From positions 1 to 64,000 of the forward strand of contig PFGG01000070.1 in assembly GCA_002783405.1 (NCBI GenBank): 64,000 bases of DNA, written 5' to 3'. A program made the position numbers and the translations under genes. The notes beneath the pieces were generated by a model. It did no database searches and was not told the DNA's origin. It saw only the letters and a program-made list of their open reading frames with translations. This document shows, one piece after another, positions 33,619 to 42,907 of the stretch (position 1 is the stretch's first letter; each line of letters begins with the position of its first letter). The stretch comes from a bacterium (Candidatus Blackallbacteria) CG13_big_fil_rev_8_21_14_2_50_49_14 (GTDB lineage Bacteria > Cyanobacteriota > Sericytochromatia > UBA7694).

Positions 33619-34503
33619 CTAAAAATAAGTAGCCAGGCGTTCTTTGGACATGGCAAATAAATTGCTTTTAACTGAGATAATATCTGGATCTTGGGTAGGT
33701 TTTCCCTGTGTATCCAAACTAAAAATCACCCAACCCAAAGCCCCAAAGAATTCGCTAAAACCTATTAAAGGAACTGTTGACCAACGCTCAAATTCAACCA
33801 GATAAACCTGCCCTGAACGCAAGGTCTGTTCAGCGCCTTTCAGCCCATCAAGATCAAACCCCTCTAAATCAAACTTTATAAAACGGCAGGGGGACTCATT
33901 CAAGCTTGCCAATTCCAGATCCACAGTGGTCAAGGGAACTTCTCTTGAAGCAAGAGCTTCAGTCGGTGAAACAATATGGTTCGAGCAATGGGTACCCCCC
34001 ATATCTGAAAAATAGAGCGAGCCTTTTTCTGCTCCTACGGCTGAGGCCAGGGGATAGTAATGCGTCATGTCGATCTGATTCAAACTGAAATTCTCACGCA
34101 AGCGCTCCAAACAGATCGGGTTAGCGTCAAAGAGCAGGGCCCCCCCTATCAGATCTGCAAGTATCAATGTTCGGTTGCCCACATTGCAGCCCGCATCAAC
34201 AATAAAATCACCGGGTTTGAGCAGGGAACGAATAAATTGGGTTTCATAATAATCTACATTGCGGGTAAAAATATTGCTCACGCCAGAATCTGAATCTGGA
34301 TAAACCTTAGATTTCATACCATTTTCAAGCAAAATCAAAGTGGGTATCTGCCGTGGTTTTGCCCATAAATACCACCACAGAAAACGTCGGCAAAACTCAA
34401 ACCGCCGTCCCCGATTCAGCGGTTCCATCAGGACAATTTTAAAAAGACGGTAGAGAAAAAGCGCCCAGCTAAATTTTTTCAAAAACTGACGAAGGGTTTG
34501 CAT
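33619..34503 (-). CDS. FkbM-family methyltransferase
   Basis: About 294 residues from ATG 34503; an in-frame start further upstream would fall in a terminator hairpin, so it is unlikely. FIVDAGCNVGNRTLILAD is the SAM-binding motif, and FIKFDLEGFDLDGLKGAEQ is the FkbM-specific post-motif. The N-terminal ~60 residues contain aromatic and basic residues that may contact the membrane. FkbM enzymes O-methylate small molecules or sugars; the substrate is unknown. No glycan cluster is adjacent. Confidence 0.88.
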   Translation of the reverse strand: MQTLRQFLKKFSWALFLYRLFKIVLMEPLNRGRRFEFCRRFLWWYLWAKPRQIPTLILLENGMKSKVYPDSDSGVSNIFTRNVDYYETQFIRSLLKPGDFIVDAGCNVGNRTLILADLIGGALLFDANPICLERLRENFSLNQIDMTHYYPLASAVGAEKGSLYFSDMGGTHCSNHIVSPTEALASREVPLTTVDLELASLNESPCRFIKFDLEGFDLDGLKGAEQTLRSGQVYLVEFERWSTVPLIGFSEFFGALGWVIFSLDTQGKPTQDPDIISVKSNLFAMSKERLATYF

Positions 34504-34539
34504 GCAGTACAGAATAACACAATTTGATTTGCCAAAAGC

Positions 34540-34567
34540 AAAGCCCCCGGACAATACCGGGGGCTTT
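34540..34567 (-). terminator. Rho-independent terminator
   Basis: A perfect 11-bp stem (34540-34550 with 34557-34567, AAAGCCCCCGG and its complement) with a 6-nt loop. Short U-runs occur on both sides. It lies 19 nt after the stop of the glycine-rich gene on the minus strand, just upstream of the FkbM gene. Confidence 0.85.
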
Positions 34568-34585
34568 TAACAAATAAGCTGAAGC

Positions 34586-35164
34586 TTATTTGTTCATGAT
34601 TTTGTCTTTGAGGAAGGAGGCACCCACACCACCTGCGGCACCCAGGCCTACGGTGATAATGGTCAGAGGCAGACCGCCTACGCCCATGGAGCTAAGGGCC
34701 AGATTGCCAAGCCCCCCCAAGGTAACGGCACCCAAACCACCTACAGCAGAGGTGATGGTATCGCCAACGACATTGCTAACAGCCTGGCTGGAGTCTACTT
34801 TACCAGTGGCAACACCTACACCGTTGGCAACTGCGGATACACCCGCACCGACAAGAGCAGAGAGACCTGCGCCTTTAAAACCAGTAATTGCTACATTTTT
34901 AACGCCGGTGAAAAAGCCACCGCCTTGACCGCCAGAGAAAATACCTTTGATATTCTGGCCCATTTGAGCACCCATTTTATAAGCGGCAAAACCACCCCCC
35001 GCACCAGCGGCAAGTTTAGAGGAAATAGAGGTAAAGTCGGTGCTGAAACCTGTACCTGTGCCTGTATCAGTGGAAGGAGCCACGGGGGAGTAGGGAGAGA
35101 AGTTGGACGTACCGGTAGAAGCAACCTGAAAAGGGTTGTTGTAAGAGCTGATTGCAAGCGTCAT
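34586..35164 (-). CDS. Glycine-rich hydrophobic protein
   Basis: 192 residues with SD CAGGAG before ATG 35164. The first 45 residues are Ser/Thr/Pro-rich (PFQVASTGTSNF, APSTDTGTGTG). The rest alternates Gly/Ala-rich helices with glycine-zipper spacing (LAAGAGGGFAAYKMGAQMGQ, ALVGAGVSAVANGVGVATG, VGLGAAGGVGASFL). There is no cleavable signal peptide. Such composition is seen in pore-forming peptides and outer-membrane glycine-zipper proteins; here function is unknown. It is a single gene bounded by a terminator and a large upstream gap. Confidence 0.7.
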   Translation of the reverse strand: MTLAISSYNNPFQVASTGTSNFSPYSPVAPSTDTGTGTGFSTDFTSISSKLAAGAGGGFAAYKMGAQMGQNIKGIFSGGQGGGFFTGVKNVAITGFKGAGLSALVGAGVSAVANGVGVATGKVDSSQAVSNVVGDTITSAVGGLGAVTLGGLGNLALSSMGVGGLPLTIITVGLGAAGGVGASFLKDKIMNK

Positions 35165-35511
35165 ATGGAACTGTCTCCTGTCACTTAATTAGTGTTTAAT
35201 GATTTCTTAATTTGATTATAGGCGCCAGGATAAAAAACTTGGTAAAGGGAAGGTTCTTTTTTTATTAAGAAATGGTTAAGCTTAAAGAACCCTTAATAAT
35301 ACTAAAAAGATCTCCAGGCTTGCTTTTGCGTCATTCCCCTCCCATGAGATAAACGTCACGTTAAAGACGCATTTAAGCTTATTGGCTCTCTGTTCTAGTA
35401 AAATACTCCCCAATTGAGCTTAATCTGACTTAAAACCTATTTAATCAAAACCCGTGGGAACTTAACCCCTCAGACTTGCGTCATTCAGAAACCCCAAGGA
35501 GAATACACATC
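35165..35511. other. AT-rich intergenic region between divergent genes
   Basis: This 347-bp gap contains no convincing gene. It is AT-rich with several A/T runs and should hold promoters for the glycine-rich gene and the MFS gene, but no high-scoring -35/-10 pair was found. The MFS SD (AAGGAG at about 35496) is the only clear signal. Confidence 0.5.
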
Positions 35512-36702
35512 ATGGCTACGCAGATCCGGCGTGAGTTGCGCAAACTCAACGCCTTTGGTTTTTTCTGGATGTTCTTGCCCGTGATTCCCATTCTGGTGCC
35601 TTACCAGCTCAGTTTGGGTTTAAACATGCAGCAGGTCTTTTTCGTGCAGGTCTTTTTTGGACTGGTTTGCGCAGCCTTTGAAGTTCCCTCGGGATATCTC
35701 TCTGATCTCTGGGGGCGCAAAGGCACGCTTTTGGCCGGCACCCTGCTCTGGGGCCTGGGCTTTGGCTATCTTTATTTTGTTAAAGACTTTACAGGCATGC
35801 TGATCTACGAAGGCATTCTGGGGCTGGCCGTCAGCCTGGTTTCAGGCACCGATGTGTCGATGCTCTATGACTGGCTCAAGCAGGAAAGCCAGGAACGTGA
35901 AGTGGCTACCAAAACCCTTGCCAATTACCAAATGTCACAGGTTTTGTCTGAAGCCCTGGCAGGGGTGCTCTGTGGTCTGCTGGTACTGCTCTCCTACCGC
36001 CATGTGCTGGCTGCCCAGGCCCTGGTCGCCCTTTTGCCGATAGGCATGGTCTGCTTTTTAAAGGAGCCTTCCTATGAAAAACTCAGCCGCGAAAACCACT
36101 GGCAGAATCTGCACACGGTCTGGCGCCATGTTTTTCATGAGGATCGCCTTTTGCGCCTGATCTTTCTCAATCAAATCGTCTGGAGTCTGGCGACCTTTGT
36201 CATGGTTTGGCTCAATCAAAAGCTCTGGCAGGCAGAAGGGATCCCCCTGGGCCTTTTTGGCCTGCTCTGGACCCTGATCAACCTGGTGGTAGGTTTTACT
36301 GGCCGCCAGGTCAGTTCCTGGGAAAAACGCCTGGGCTCTGGCGCACTGCTGCTGGCATTGAGCAGTTTGCCGATTCTGGGCTATGCCCTGCTGGCCCTCA
36401 GCTCGGGGGGGTGGGTGGTCTTGATTGGTTTGTTTTTTCCGCTCAGCCGGGGCATTACCCAAATTCTGCTCAAAGATGCGATCAATTGGCGCACGCCCAG
36501 CGCCATCCGGGCCACGGTGCTTTCACTCAACAGCCTGCTTTTTCGTCTGGGTTTTGCCCTGCTCGGCCCACTGACCGGCTGGGTCACCGATACAGCAGGC
36601 CTGCGGCCGACCCTGTGGATGCTGGCCTTGCTTTTTGGTTTGGCAGCCCTGTGGGTATTGCGCCCGCTGCTGAAACTGGTCAAAGAATTGCCTGCGCCTT
36701 AG
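35512..36702 (+). CDS. MFS transporter
   Basis: About 396 residues from ATG 35512, 10 nt after AAGGAG; an in-frame ATG at 35476 is less likely. Twelve hydrophobic segments can be traced. The MFS motif A between helices 2 and 3 is GYLSDLWGRKG. The sequence GTDVSMLYDWLKQ after helix 4 is typical of a group of uncharacterised drug/metabolite exporters. Transported compound unknown. Confidence 0.9.
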   Translation: MATQIRRELRKLNAFGFFWMFLPVIPILVPYQLSLGLNMQQVFFVQVFFGLVCAAFEVPSGYLSDLWGRKGTLLAGTLLWGLGFGYLYFVKDFTGMLIYEGILGLAVSLVSGTDVSMLYDWLKQESQEREVATKTLANYQMSQVLSEALAGVLCGLLVLLSYRHVLAAQALVALLPIGMVCFLKEPSYEKLSRENHWQNLHTVWRHVFHEDRLLRLIFLNQIVWSLATFVMVWLNQKLWQAEGIPLGLFGLLWTLINLVVGFTGRQVSSWEKRLGSGALLLALSSLPILGYALLALSSGGWVVLIGLFFPLSRGITQILLKDAINWRTPSAIRATVLSLNSLLFRLGFALLGPLTGWVTDTAGLRPTLWMLALLFGLAALWVLRPLLKLVKELPAP

Positions 36703-36705
36703 GGT

Positions 36706-38868
36706 TCAGCTTTCCTGAAGCAGGTATAAGCCTGTTTCAGTTCCGGCCAGTATCCGATAAGGGGGACGCGGACTCATCACCAGACTGAGTACTTGGGCAT
36801 TGAAATTGGCAAGTTCTTGCCAGTGCCATCCACCGTCTGAACTCATGACCACACTTTTGCCATTGCCAGCATAGAGCCTATTGGGATCGCGAGGGTCCAA
36901 TAAAAGGGTCTGGCAGAGAAACTTGTCGCTAAAAGAAATGTCTTTCGAAGGGTCTTCACATCCAGGCACCACGCCGACTTTTTTCCAAGTTTCAGGACGA
37001 ACCGTTCCTTGAAAAAGCTGACCGTTTTGAGTCAACGCCCATGTTTTCTGAGAACCTGGAAGTACCACACGAAGTCTTAAATCTGCCTGAGCATTGCACC
37101 ATCTATAAAAGTTTTGAATGCCAGCCAAGTTCATTTTGAATGATCTCAGATCAAAATACTGCATAGGAAGCTCTTTAAAATAAACATTGTATATCATATC
37201 TACAGGATGTTCAGGAGATGAACGGAACCGTAAATTTGGATAGCAATTTTCCTGACTGATCAAAAGCAAGGGGGTTTGCTGCTCATCCTGCCAGGACCAG
37301 AGACCGTAAACAAAAAACTCATTGCTTGTCCAAATACGCTGATCAGGCTTATCCGTATTCCCGATATAGCCTGTCAGCCCCCAGTTCTGACCGTTTGAAT
37401 CCCCCAAGATTAAATCGCCGGGCGTATATTGAGAGAGAACAGGGGGGCCGCCTCCAGAAAGATACCCTCCAGAAAGAGCAGCGAGCAGCTGATTGTCTGA
37501 AAACGTAAGAAACGTCAGTGCCGTCAGATTTCGACTATCGGGCAAGGGTGTCACCGACGTATCGAGGCGATACTGAAAATCTCTAAGCGGGTGAAGCTTC
37601 TGGGTGGCCCATAAGCCCGATGAAGTGCCCACATAAAGCGTATAAGGCGCATCAGGAGAGAACTTCAAAACTTGAGCGGATCCCAAATTTGAATCATGAA
37701 GCACCAATTTCTGCGTATTAAGATCCACAGAAAACAATTGTGAGTAATTCAGAACCCCCACCACCTGCTGCTCAACATCAGGATAAAAAGCCAGGAATTG
37801 AAAGCCTTCACGATAAATAAAGCCATTGCGGTCTTCCCAGACTTCTCCATTCCAGAAAAAGACGCCTTGATCTGTTCCCACAAAAAAGCCACCAGCGGGT
37901 TCTTTGACAAACTGAGGCGATGTCATCACTTTTCCCGGCAGATTCTGCCAGGCTTTAAAAGTTTTGCCCTGATCCTGACTTTCATAAATAAGCCCACCGG
38001 CATTGACCAGAATATGCTCAGCATTCAGGGGATCAAAAACCCAGGGATCGTGTGGTTTGGGGGCTGGCCCCAATTGCTGATTCCAAAGCTCCCAATTTGC
38101 TCCCTGATCTGAACTGAGAAAAATCCCCTGATCTGTTTGTAAATACAGGCTATCCGGCTTGAAAGGATCCAGCCAAAAAGCGATGATACGTCGCTCCGAT
38201 GTGCCTGCTTGAACCTCTTGCCAAGTTTTACCTGCATTCTGGCTTTTCCAAAGTTTCCCGTTCTGGCTGCTGTTTGCAGCCTGAATCCCATACCAAATTT
38301 GAGGATCGCCATGAGACGCAAGAATCTGCTCAATGGGCAGTTCCGAAACAAATGAACTCCAGCGCACAGGCAAAAGCAAGGGGGAGATCTCTGTTTTCTG
38401 AGTCTCTTCCTGCGGTAAAAGCCCCCAATCACTCCCGCCTTGCTTGGATTCATCCAGTTCTGTATCTCCAACCCAAAAAACATGCTCAGGATTTTCAGGA
38501 GAAAAGAAAAAAGCCTCATGGCTTTGTTTTGAAGGATGATACCACTGCACACTCTTTTGCCAATGCAGCCCACCATCCCGGCTGACAAAACAGTTTTGAG
38601 CTGTGGAAAATAGTATATGGCGTGGATTCTTTGGATTAACGGCTAACGCCCGCACCTCATCCCGCAAGACAGTTTTCAGTTCTTGAACCTGCCAGCTCGA
38701 AACAAGCGGCGAAGCGACCGTTACAGGAACGCGAGGGGGAGTCTGACTGGGCTGAGAAACCCGGATTGGCTGTTCACTACTTTCTTTTGCGACAGGCAAA
38801 GGCTGGCAGGCCCCTACCACAAATAACAAAATCCCAAAGAAAAGAAAATCCGCTCTGAACCCAGACAT
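36706..38868 (-). CDS. Asp-box (BNR/sortilin-like) beta-propeller lipoprotein
   Basis: About 720 residues from ATG 38868 (SD GAGGGAG, 6 nt away). The lipobox is VVGAC. Multiple Asp-box turns of the form SxDxGxxW are present: VSRDGGLHWQ, KSQNAGKTWQ, LSSDQGANWE, ESQDQGKTF and MSSDGGWHWQ. These mark the blades of a sialidase/Vps10-type propeller, probably ten-bladed from length. No sialidase active-site Arg triad was recognised, so a binding role is more likely than hydrolysis. It is convergent with the MFS gene, with stops 4 nt apart. Confidence 0.8.
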   Translation of the reverse strand: MSGFRADFLFFGILLFVVGACQPLPVAKESSEQPIRVSQPSQTPPRVPVTVASPLVSSWQVQELKTVLRDEVRALAVNPKNPRHILFSTAQNCFVSRDGGLHWQKSVQWYHPSKQSHEAFFFSPENPEHVFWVGDTELDESKQGGSDWGLLPQEETQKTEISPLLLPVRWSSFVSELPIEQILASHGDPQIWYGIQAANSSQNGKLWKSQNAGKTWQEVQAGTSERRIIAFWLDPFKPDSLYLQTDQGIFLSSDQGANWELWNQQLGPAPKPHDPWVFDPLNAEHILVNAGGLIYESQDQGKTFKAWQNLPGKVMTSPQFVKEPAGGFFVGTDQGVFFWNGEVWEDRNGFIYREGFQFLAFYPDVEQQVVGVLNYSQLFSVDLNTQKLVLHDSNLGSAQVLKFSPDAPYTLYVGTSSGLWATQKLHPLRDFQYRLDTSVTPLPDSRNLTALTFLTFSDNQLLAALSGGYLSGGGPPVLSQYTPGDLILGDSNGQNWGLTGYIGNTDKPDQRIWTSNEFFVYGLWSWQDEQQTPLLLISQENCYPNLRFRSSPEHPVDMIYNVYFKELPMQYFDLRSFKMNLAGIQNFYRWCNAQADLRLRVVLPGSQKTWALTQNGQLFQGTVRPETWKKVGVVPGCEDPSKDISFSDKFLCQTLLLDPRDPNRLYAGNGKSVVMSSDGGWHWQELANFNAQVLSLVMSPRPPYRILAGTETGLYLLQES

Positions 38869-38916
38869 CTGTATCTCCCTCTCACTTACTGGTTTAAACC
38901 AGCCCAACAGTTTGCC

Positions 38917-40290
38917 TTAGCCCCGCCAATGCCAGGCCTTGGGTTGGGTAAAACTGAGAATTCCGGCCCGTGAAAGGGTGGAACCCAGGCCCGAATGCCC
39001 CCGCCCCGTCCAGGGCAGATGGGGGCTGACCCGGTCACAGCAGTTCCAGTAAACCGTTCCGGTATGCATGCGGCTGAGAATTTTACGTGCCCGCTCTTGA
39101 TCCGGCGTATACACGCTGGCGGTCAGACCATAGAGCGTATCGTTCATCAAGGTCACAGCCTCTTCATCCTGGTAGACGGGCTGAATGCCAATGATTGGGC
39201 CAAAGGATTCTTCGAGCATGATTTCCATGCTGTGATTGGTATCAGCCAGTACTGTCGGCGCAAAGAAAGCGCCTTCACGCTCCAGGGCCTGGCCACCACA
39301 GAGCAGACGCGCCCCCTTATGCAAAGCATCTTCCACCTGGGCTTCTAGGGTCATCAGCGCAGAAGGCCCTCGGGTCAAAGCCCCAATATACGTCTCTTCA
39401 GAAAGCGGATCCCCCACCACAAACGCTTTCACCACGGCTGTAAAGGCCTCTAAAAAGGCCGGGTAGATATGGTGATGCACATAGATGCGCTCGACAGCAC
39501 AGCAGCTCTGACCATTGTTATAAAAAGCGCCATCGGCAGCAGCAGCCGCCACCGCCGCAATATCTACGTCATCGCAGACATAGAGCGGATCTTTGCCGCC
39601 CAATTCCATACCCAGGCGCACCATCCGGCCTGCCATTCTTTCGGCAATCGCTGCTCCCGTGGCATGGGAACCCGTAAAGAAAACCCCATTCAGATCTTCC
39701 TGCAAAAGCGCAGCCCCCGTCTCACGCCCGCCAATCACGGGAATAAACACATCCTCAGGAAAACCGGCTTCCTGAAAAAGCCGAGCTATGGCCAGCCCTG
39801 TCAGGCTTGAAAACTCAGAGGGTTTATACAAAACCGTATTGCCTGTCAGCAGGGCAGGGATAAAGACATTGCAGCCCACCAACCAGGGATAGTTCCAAGC
39901 TGAAATATTGGCAATCACCCCCAGAGGTTCCTGGGTAAGGGTCTCGCGCAGGCCATCCTCGCGGTAGACCTCTTCTTCAGCCAGCACTTCAGCCACCTGA
40001 TTCTGAAAATAATCAAAACGGGCTAAAAAACCATGAAGCTCATTGCGGGCCTGGCGAATCGGTTTGCCCACTTCCTGGGAGAGCAGACGGGCCAGGCTCT
40101 CGTGCTCGGCCATCAGCCTTTCCCTGAATTTCTGCATCAAGGCCAGACGCTGTGACAGGGGAGTCGCCGCCCAAGCAGGCTGAGCGGCACGGGCACGGCT
40201 GTATTTGACACTGACAGTCTCTTCTTTATCGATCGGTAGACTGGCAATAATCTCACCCGTTGCAGGATTCGTTACATGAAGTTCACTCAT
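38917..40290 (-). CDS. Aldehyde dehydrogenase
   Basis: 457 residues, usual ALDH length. The general base Glu is in GMELGGKDPLYV and the nucleophilic Cys in FYNNGQSCCAVERIYV. NISAWNYPWLVGCNV and LYKPSEFSSLTG form the NAD(P) site. It oxidises an aldehyde to the acid. It is the last gene of a four-gene minus-strand operon, 0 nt after the Fe-alcohol dehydrogenase stop. In this context a gamma-glutamyl aminoaldehyde-type substrate is plausible; that is inference from the neighbours. Confidence 0.95.
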   Translation of the reverse strand: MSELHVTNPATGEIIASLPIDKEETVSVKYSRARAAQPAWAATPLSQRLALMQKFRERLMAEHESLARLLSQEVGKPIRQARNELHGFLARFDYFQNQVAEVLAEEEVYREDGLRETLTQEPLGVIANISAWNYPWLVGCNVFIPALLTGNTVLYKPSEFSSLTGLAIARLFQEAGFPEDVFIPVIGGRETGAALLQEDLNGVFFTGSHATGAAIAERMAGRMVRLGMELGGKDPLYVCDDVDIAAVAAAAADGAFYNNGQSCCAVERIYVHHHIYPAFLEAFTAVVKAFVVGDPLSEETYIGALTRGPSALMTLEAQVEDALHKGARLLCGGQALEREGAFFAPTVLADTNHSMEIMLEESFGPIIGIQPVYQDEEAVTLMNDTLYGLTASVYTPDQERARKILSRMHTGTVYWNCCDRVSPHLPWTGRGHSGLGSTLSRAGILSFTQPKAWHWRG

Positions 40291-41427
40291 TTAAAAGGCC
40301 CCTTGAAAGATATTTACAAAATCCTCACGACTGCAAGGCCGTGGATTGGAAGCATGACAAGCATCCGCCAGAGCCACCTCTACCAAAGCCTGCAAATGTT
40401 CTGGGCCCACTTTAACATCGCCCAGACGGTGGGGCATGCCAATTTCAGCGCGCAGTGCATTCAACCAGTGGAACCAGGCTTCAACCGAAGGAGCCAGGCC
40501 CAGATTCGCGGCCATGCGCTCAAAACGCTCAGGCTCTGTTTCGGCATTAAAAGGCAGGGCATGGCTGATCATAATGCCATTGGCCAGCCCATGGTGCAGA
40601 TCGGCCACCGTCGACAGGGCATGGGCGCAGGAATGCACAACCCCCAAGCCTTTTTGAAAGGCAATAGCGCCCATCATCGATGCCAGCAGCATGTCTGCAC
40701 GGGCCTGCAAATTGCCTGGCTCCTGAACAGCACGCACCAAACTGGCCTGAACCAGGCGCATGCCCTCCAGTGCAATCCCATCGCAGATCGGGTGGTAGCC
40801 TTGGGCCAGAAAGGCTTCCACCAAATGGGTCAGCGCGTCCATTCCTGTAGCGGCTGTCAAGTGGGGCGGCAAACCCAAGGTCAGTTCAGGATCTGCAAAA
40901 ACCTGACGGGCCAGCAGACTGGGTGCAAAAATAATTTTTTTATGGTGGGTGGTATCATCTGAAATCACCGCACTGCGCCCAACTTCACTGCCAGTTCCGG
41001 CCGTGGTGGGCAAAGCCACCCAATAGGGAATGGGCTGATCAATCACCAAAGCGCCAGGCCGATCTTCATAGGCAAAGAGATCTTCGCGGTGGTGGATACA
41101 CACGCCAATCGCCTTGGCCACATCCAGGGCCGCACCGCCACCGATGCCGATCATGCAATCGGCTTCAGCCGCCCGAAAAGCCTCAGCCCCAGCCAAAACC
41201 TGTGATTTAACCGGATTGCCAAAAATTCCATCAAAGACTGCGGGCTCAAGCCCCTGTGCTTTTAATTCCGCAATAAAATCTGTAAAAAAAGCCTGTTGTG
41301 AAACCCCCTTGTCTGTGACCACCAAAGGGCGGCTCAGCCCCTGAGCCACAAGATGAGGAGCGACCTCTTTCCGTGCACCGGGGCCAAACCGAATCGGGGT
41401 AGGAAAATTAAATCCATAAATAGCCAT
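40291..41427 (-). CDS. Iron-containing alcohol dehydrogenase
   Basis: About 378 residues from ATG 41427 (AAGGAC 10 nt upstream). GIGGGAALDVAKAIG is the NAD-binding GGG motif. The metal site is in the family motifs MDALTHLVEAFLAQGYHP and VVHSCAHAL, followed by HHGLANG. It should oxidise an alcohol to the aldehyde used by the next enzyme. It is third in the operon after the permease and glutamine-synthetase-like genes, consistent with oxidation of the hydroxyl of gamma-glutamyl-ethanolamide. Confidence 0.94.
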   Translation of the reverse strand: MAIYGFNFPTPIRFGPGARKEVAPHLVAQGLSRPLVVTDKGVSQQAFFTDFIAELKAQGLEPAVFDGIFGNPVKSQVLAGAEAFRAAEADCMIGIGGGAALDVAKAIGVCIHHREDLFAYEDRPGALVIDQPIPYWVALPTTAGTGSEVGRSAVISDDTTHHKKIIFAPSLLARQVFADPELTLGLPPHLTAATGMDALTHLVEAFLAQGYHPICDGIALEGMRLVQASLVRAVQEPGNLQARADMLLASMMGAIAFQKGLGVVHSCAHALSTVADLHHGLANGIMISHALPFNAETEPERFERMAANLGLAPSVEAWFHWLNALRAEIGMPHRLGDVKVGPEHLQALVEVALADACHASNPRPCSREDFVNIFQGAF

Positions 41428-41533
41428 TGCGAGACTGTCCTTTCCGCGAAACCTGAATACAGGCATTTAAGCACTCTTCAGTGCGCTTGTCACCTACCTT
41501 TCAGAAGGATTTTTCAAGCCCACAGCCCAGGGC

Positions 41534-42883
41534 TTAAATAATCTCGAAATAGCGCTTGAGTTCCCAATCGGTCACGGTATTGTGAAACTGTTTCCACTCC
41601 CAAAAACGAGTCGCAGTAAAATGGCGAACAAAACGCTCGCCCAAGAGTTCAAGCGCCAGTTCAGACTCCGCCATGCGGCTGCTGGATTCATACAGATTGC
41701 GTGGCAGAAGCGGCACATGGGTAGCGGCATAGGCATTGCCTTCAATCGCAGGAGTGTCCAAGGCCAATTTTTTTTCAATGCCGTACAAGCCACTGGCGAT
41801 CGAAGCCGCCATGGCCAGATAGGGGTTCACATCAGCTCCCGGAATGCGGACTTCCAGACGGGTTGACTTGGAGCTGCCAGGAATCACCCGAAAGGCAGTG
41901 GTACGGTTATCCACTCCCCAAGTGGGGCGGGTGGGCGCCCAATAGCCTTCCACCAAACGCTTGTAACTGTTGATGGTGGGGGCATACATCGGCAGCACCT
42001 CTGGCAAGGCCAGCATTTGCCCCGCCAGATAATGGCGGAAGGTCTCGCTCATGCGGTGTTTGTCGTTGGCATCATAAAAGGTATTGCCATGTTCATCCCA
42101 CAAACTCTGGTGAATATGCCCGCTGCACCCCGGCAAAGACATACTGGGTTTGGCCATAAAGCTCGGCATAATGCCAAAACGCAGCCCGATTTCTTTGGCC
42201 GCACTCTTGAAGAGAATCGCCCGGTCGGCAGACTCAAGGGCTTCATCAACAGTAATGGCAGCCTCAAACACACCCGGCCCTGTTTCTGTGTGCAGGCCTT
42301 CAATCGGAATGCCAAAGGAAAGACATTCATCCATCAGGGCATTGAAAAACTCCTGGTTCAGCGTGGTGCGCAGAATCGAATAGCCAAACATGCCGGGGGT
42401 CAAAGGTTCGGCGCCTACGTAATTTTTCTCGGCCAGACTGTGAGGGGTTTCCTGAAAATTGAACCATTCAAACTCCATGCCCACCTTGACCGCAAAGCCC
42501 ATACGCTCAGCTTTTGCCAAAACTTTCTTTAAAAGTTGTCGCGGACACAAATCCAGGGGGCCGCCATCGCGGTCGAGAAATTCTGCCAGAAAAAAGGCCA
42601 CGTGGTTATCCCAAGGCACACGGCGGTAGGTTTTCAGATCCACACGGGCAGGGGTATCGGGAAAGCCGGTATGCAAACCGGTATAGTCAACATAATCATA
42701 ACAGGCATCTGAAGAGTCCCAGCCCAAAACCACATTACAAAAGCCAAAACTGTCTTCTGCCGCAGATAAAAACTTGTTTTTGTGCATGTATTTGCCGCGC
42801 AGAATGCCATCGAGATCAGACAGGGCAACTTTGACCTTTTGACGGGGGTCCTGCAAAATTTCATTGAGAATTTCCTGAGACAT
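41534..42883 (-). CDS. Glutamine-synthetase-family gamma-glutamylamide ligase
   Basis: 449 residues, close to GS-I length. VGMEFEWFNF carries the metal-binding Glu, AKPSMSLPGCSGHIHQSLW the ATP/glutamate site and SSKSTRLEVRIPGADVNPYLA the substrate site. The divergent N-terminus (SDLDGILRGKYMHKNKFL) resembles PuuA/FluG/GlnA4-type ligases that glutamylate amines rather than true GlnA. With an ethanolamine-type permease upstream and an ADH and ALDH downstream, gamma-glutamyl-ethanolamide (or polyamine) synthesis is the likely reaction. This is pathway inference. Confidence 0.9.
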   Translation of the reverse strand: MSQEILNEILQDPRQKVKVALSDLDGILRGKYMHKNKFLSAAEDSFGFCNVVLGWDSSDACYDYVDYTGLHTGFPDTPARVDLKTYRRVPWDNHVAFFLAEFLDRDGGPLDLCPRQLLKKVLAKAERMGFAVKVGMEFEWFNFQETPHSLAEKNYVGAEPLTPGMFGYSILRTTLNQEFFNALMDECLSFGIPIEGLHTETGPGVFEAAITVDEALESADRAILFKSAAKEIGLRFGIMPSFMAKPSMSLPGCSGHIHQSLWDEHGNTFYDANDKHRMSETFRHYLAGQMLALPEVLPMYAPTINSYKRLVEGYWAPTRPTWGVDNRTTAFRVIPGSSKSTRLEVRIPGADVNPYLAMAASIASGLYGIEKKLALDTPAIEGNAYAATHVPLLPRNLYESSSRMAESELALELLGERFVRHFTATRFWEWKQFHNTVTDWELKRYFEII

Positions 42884-42907
42884 GGGAGACTCCTTCCAGA
42901 ATTGAAA

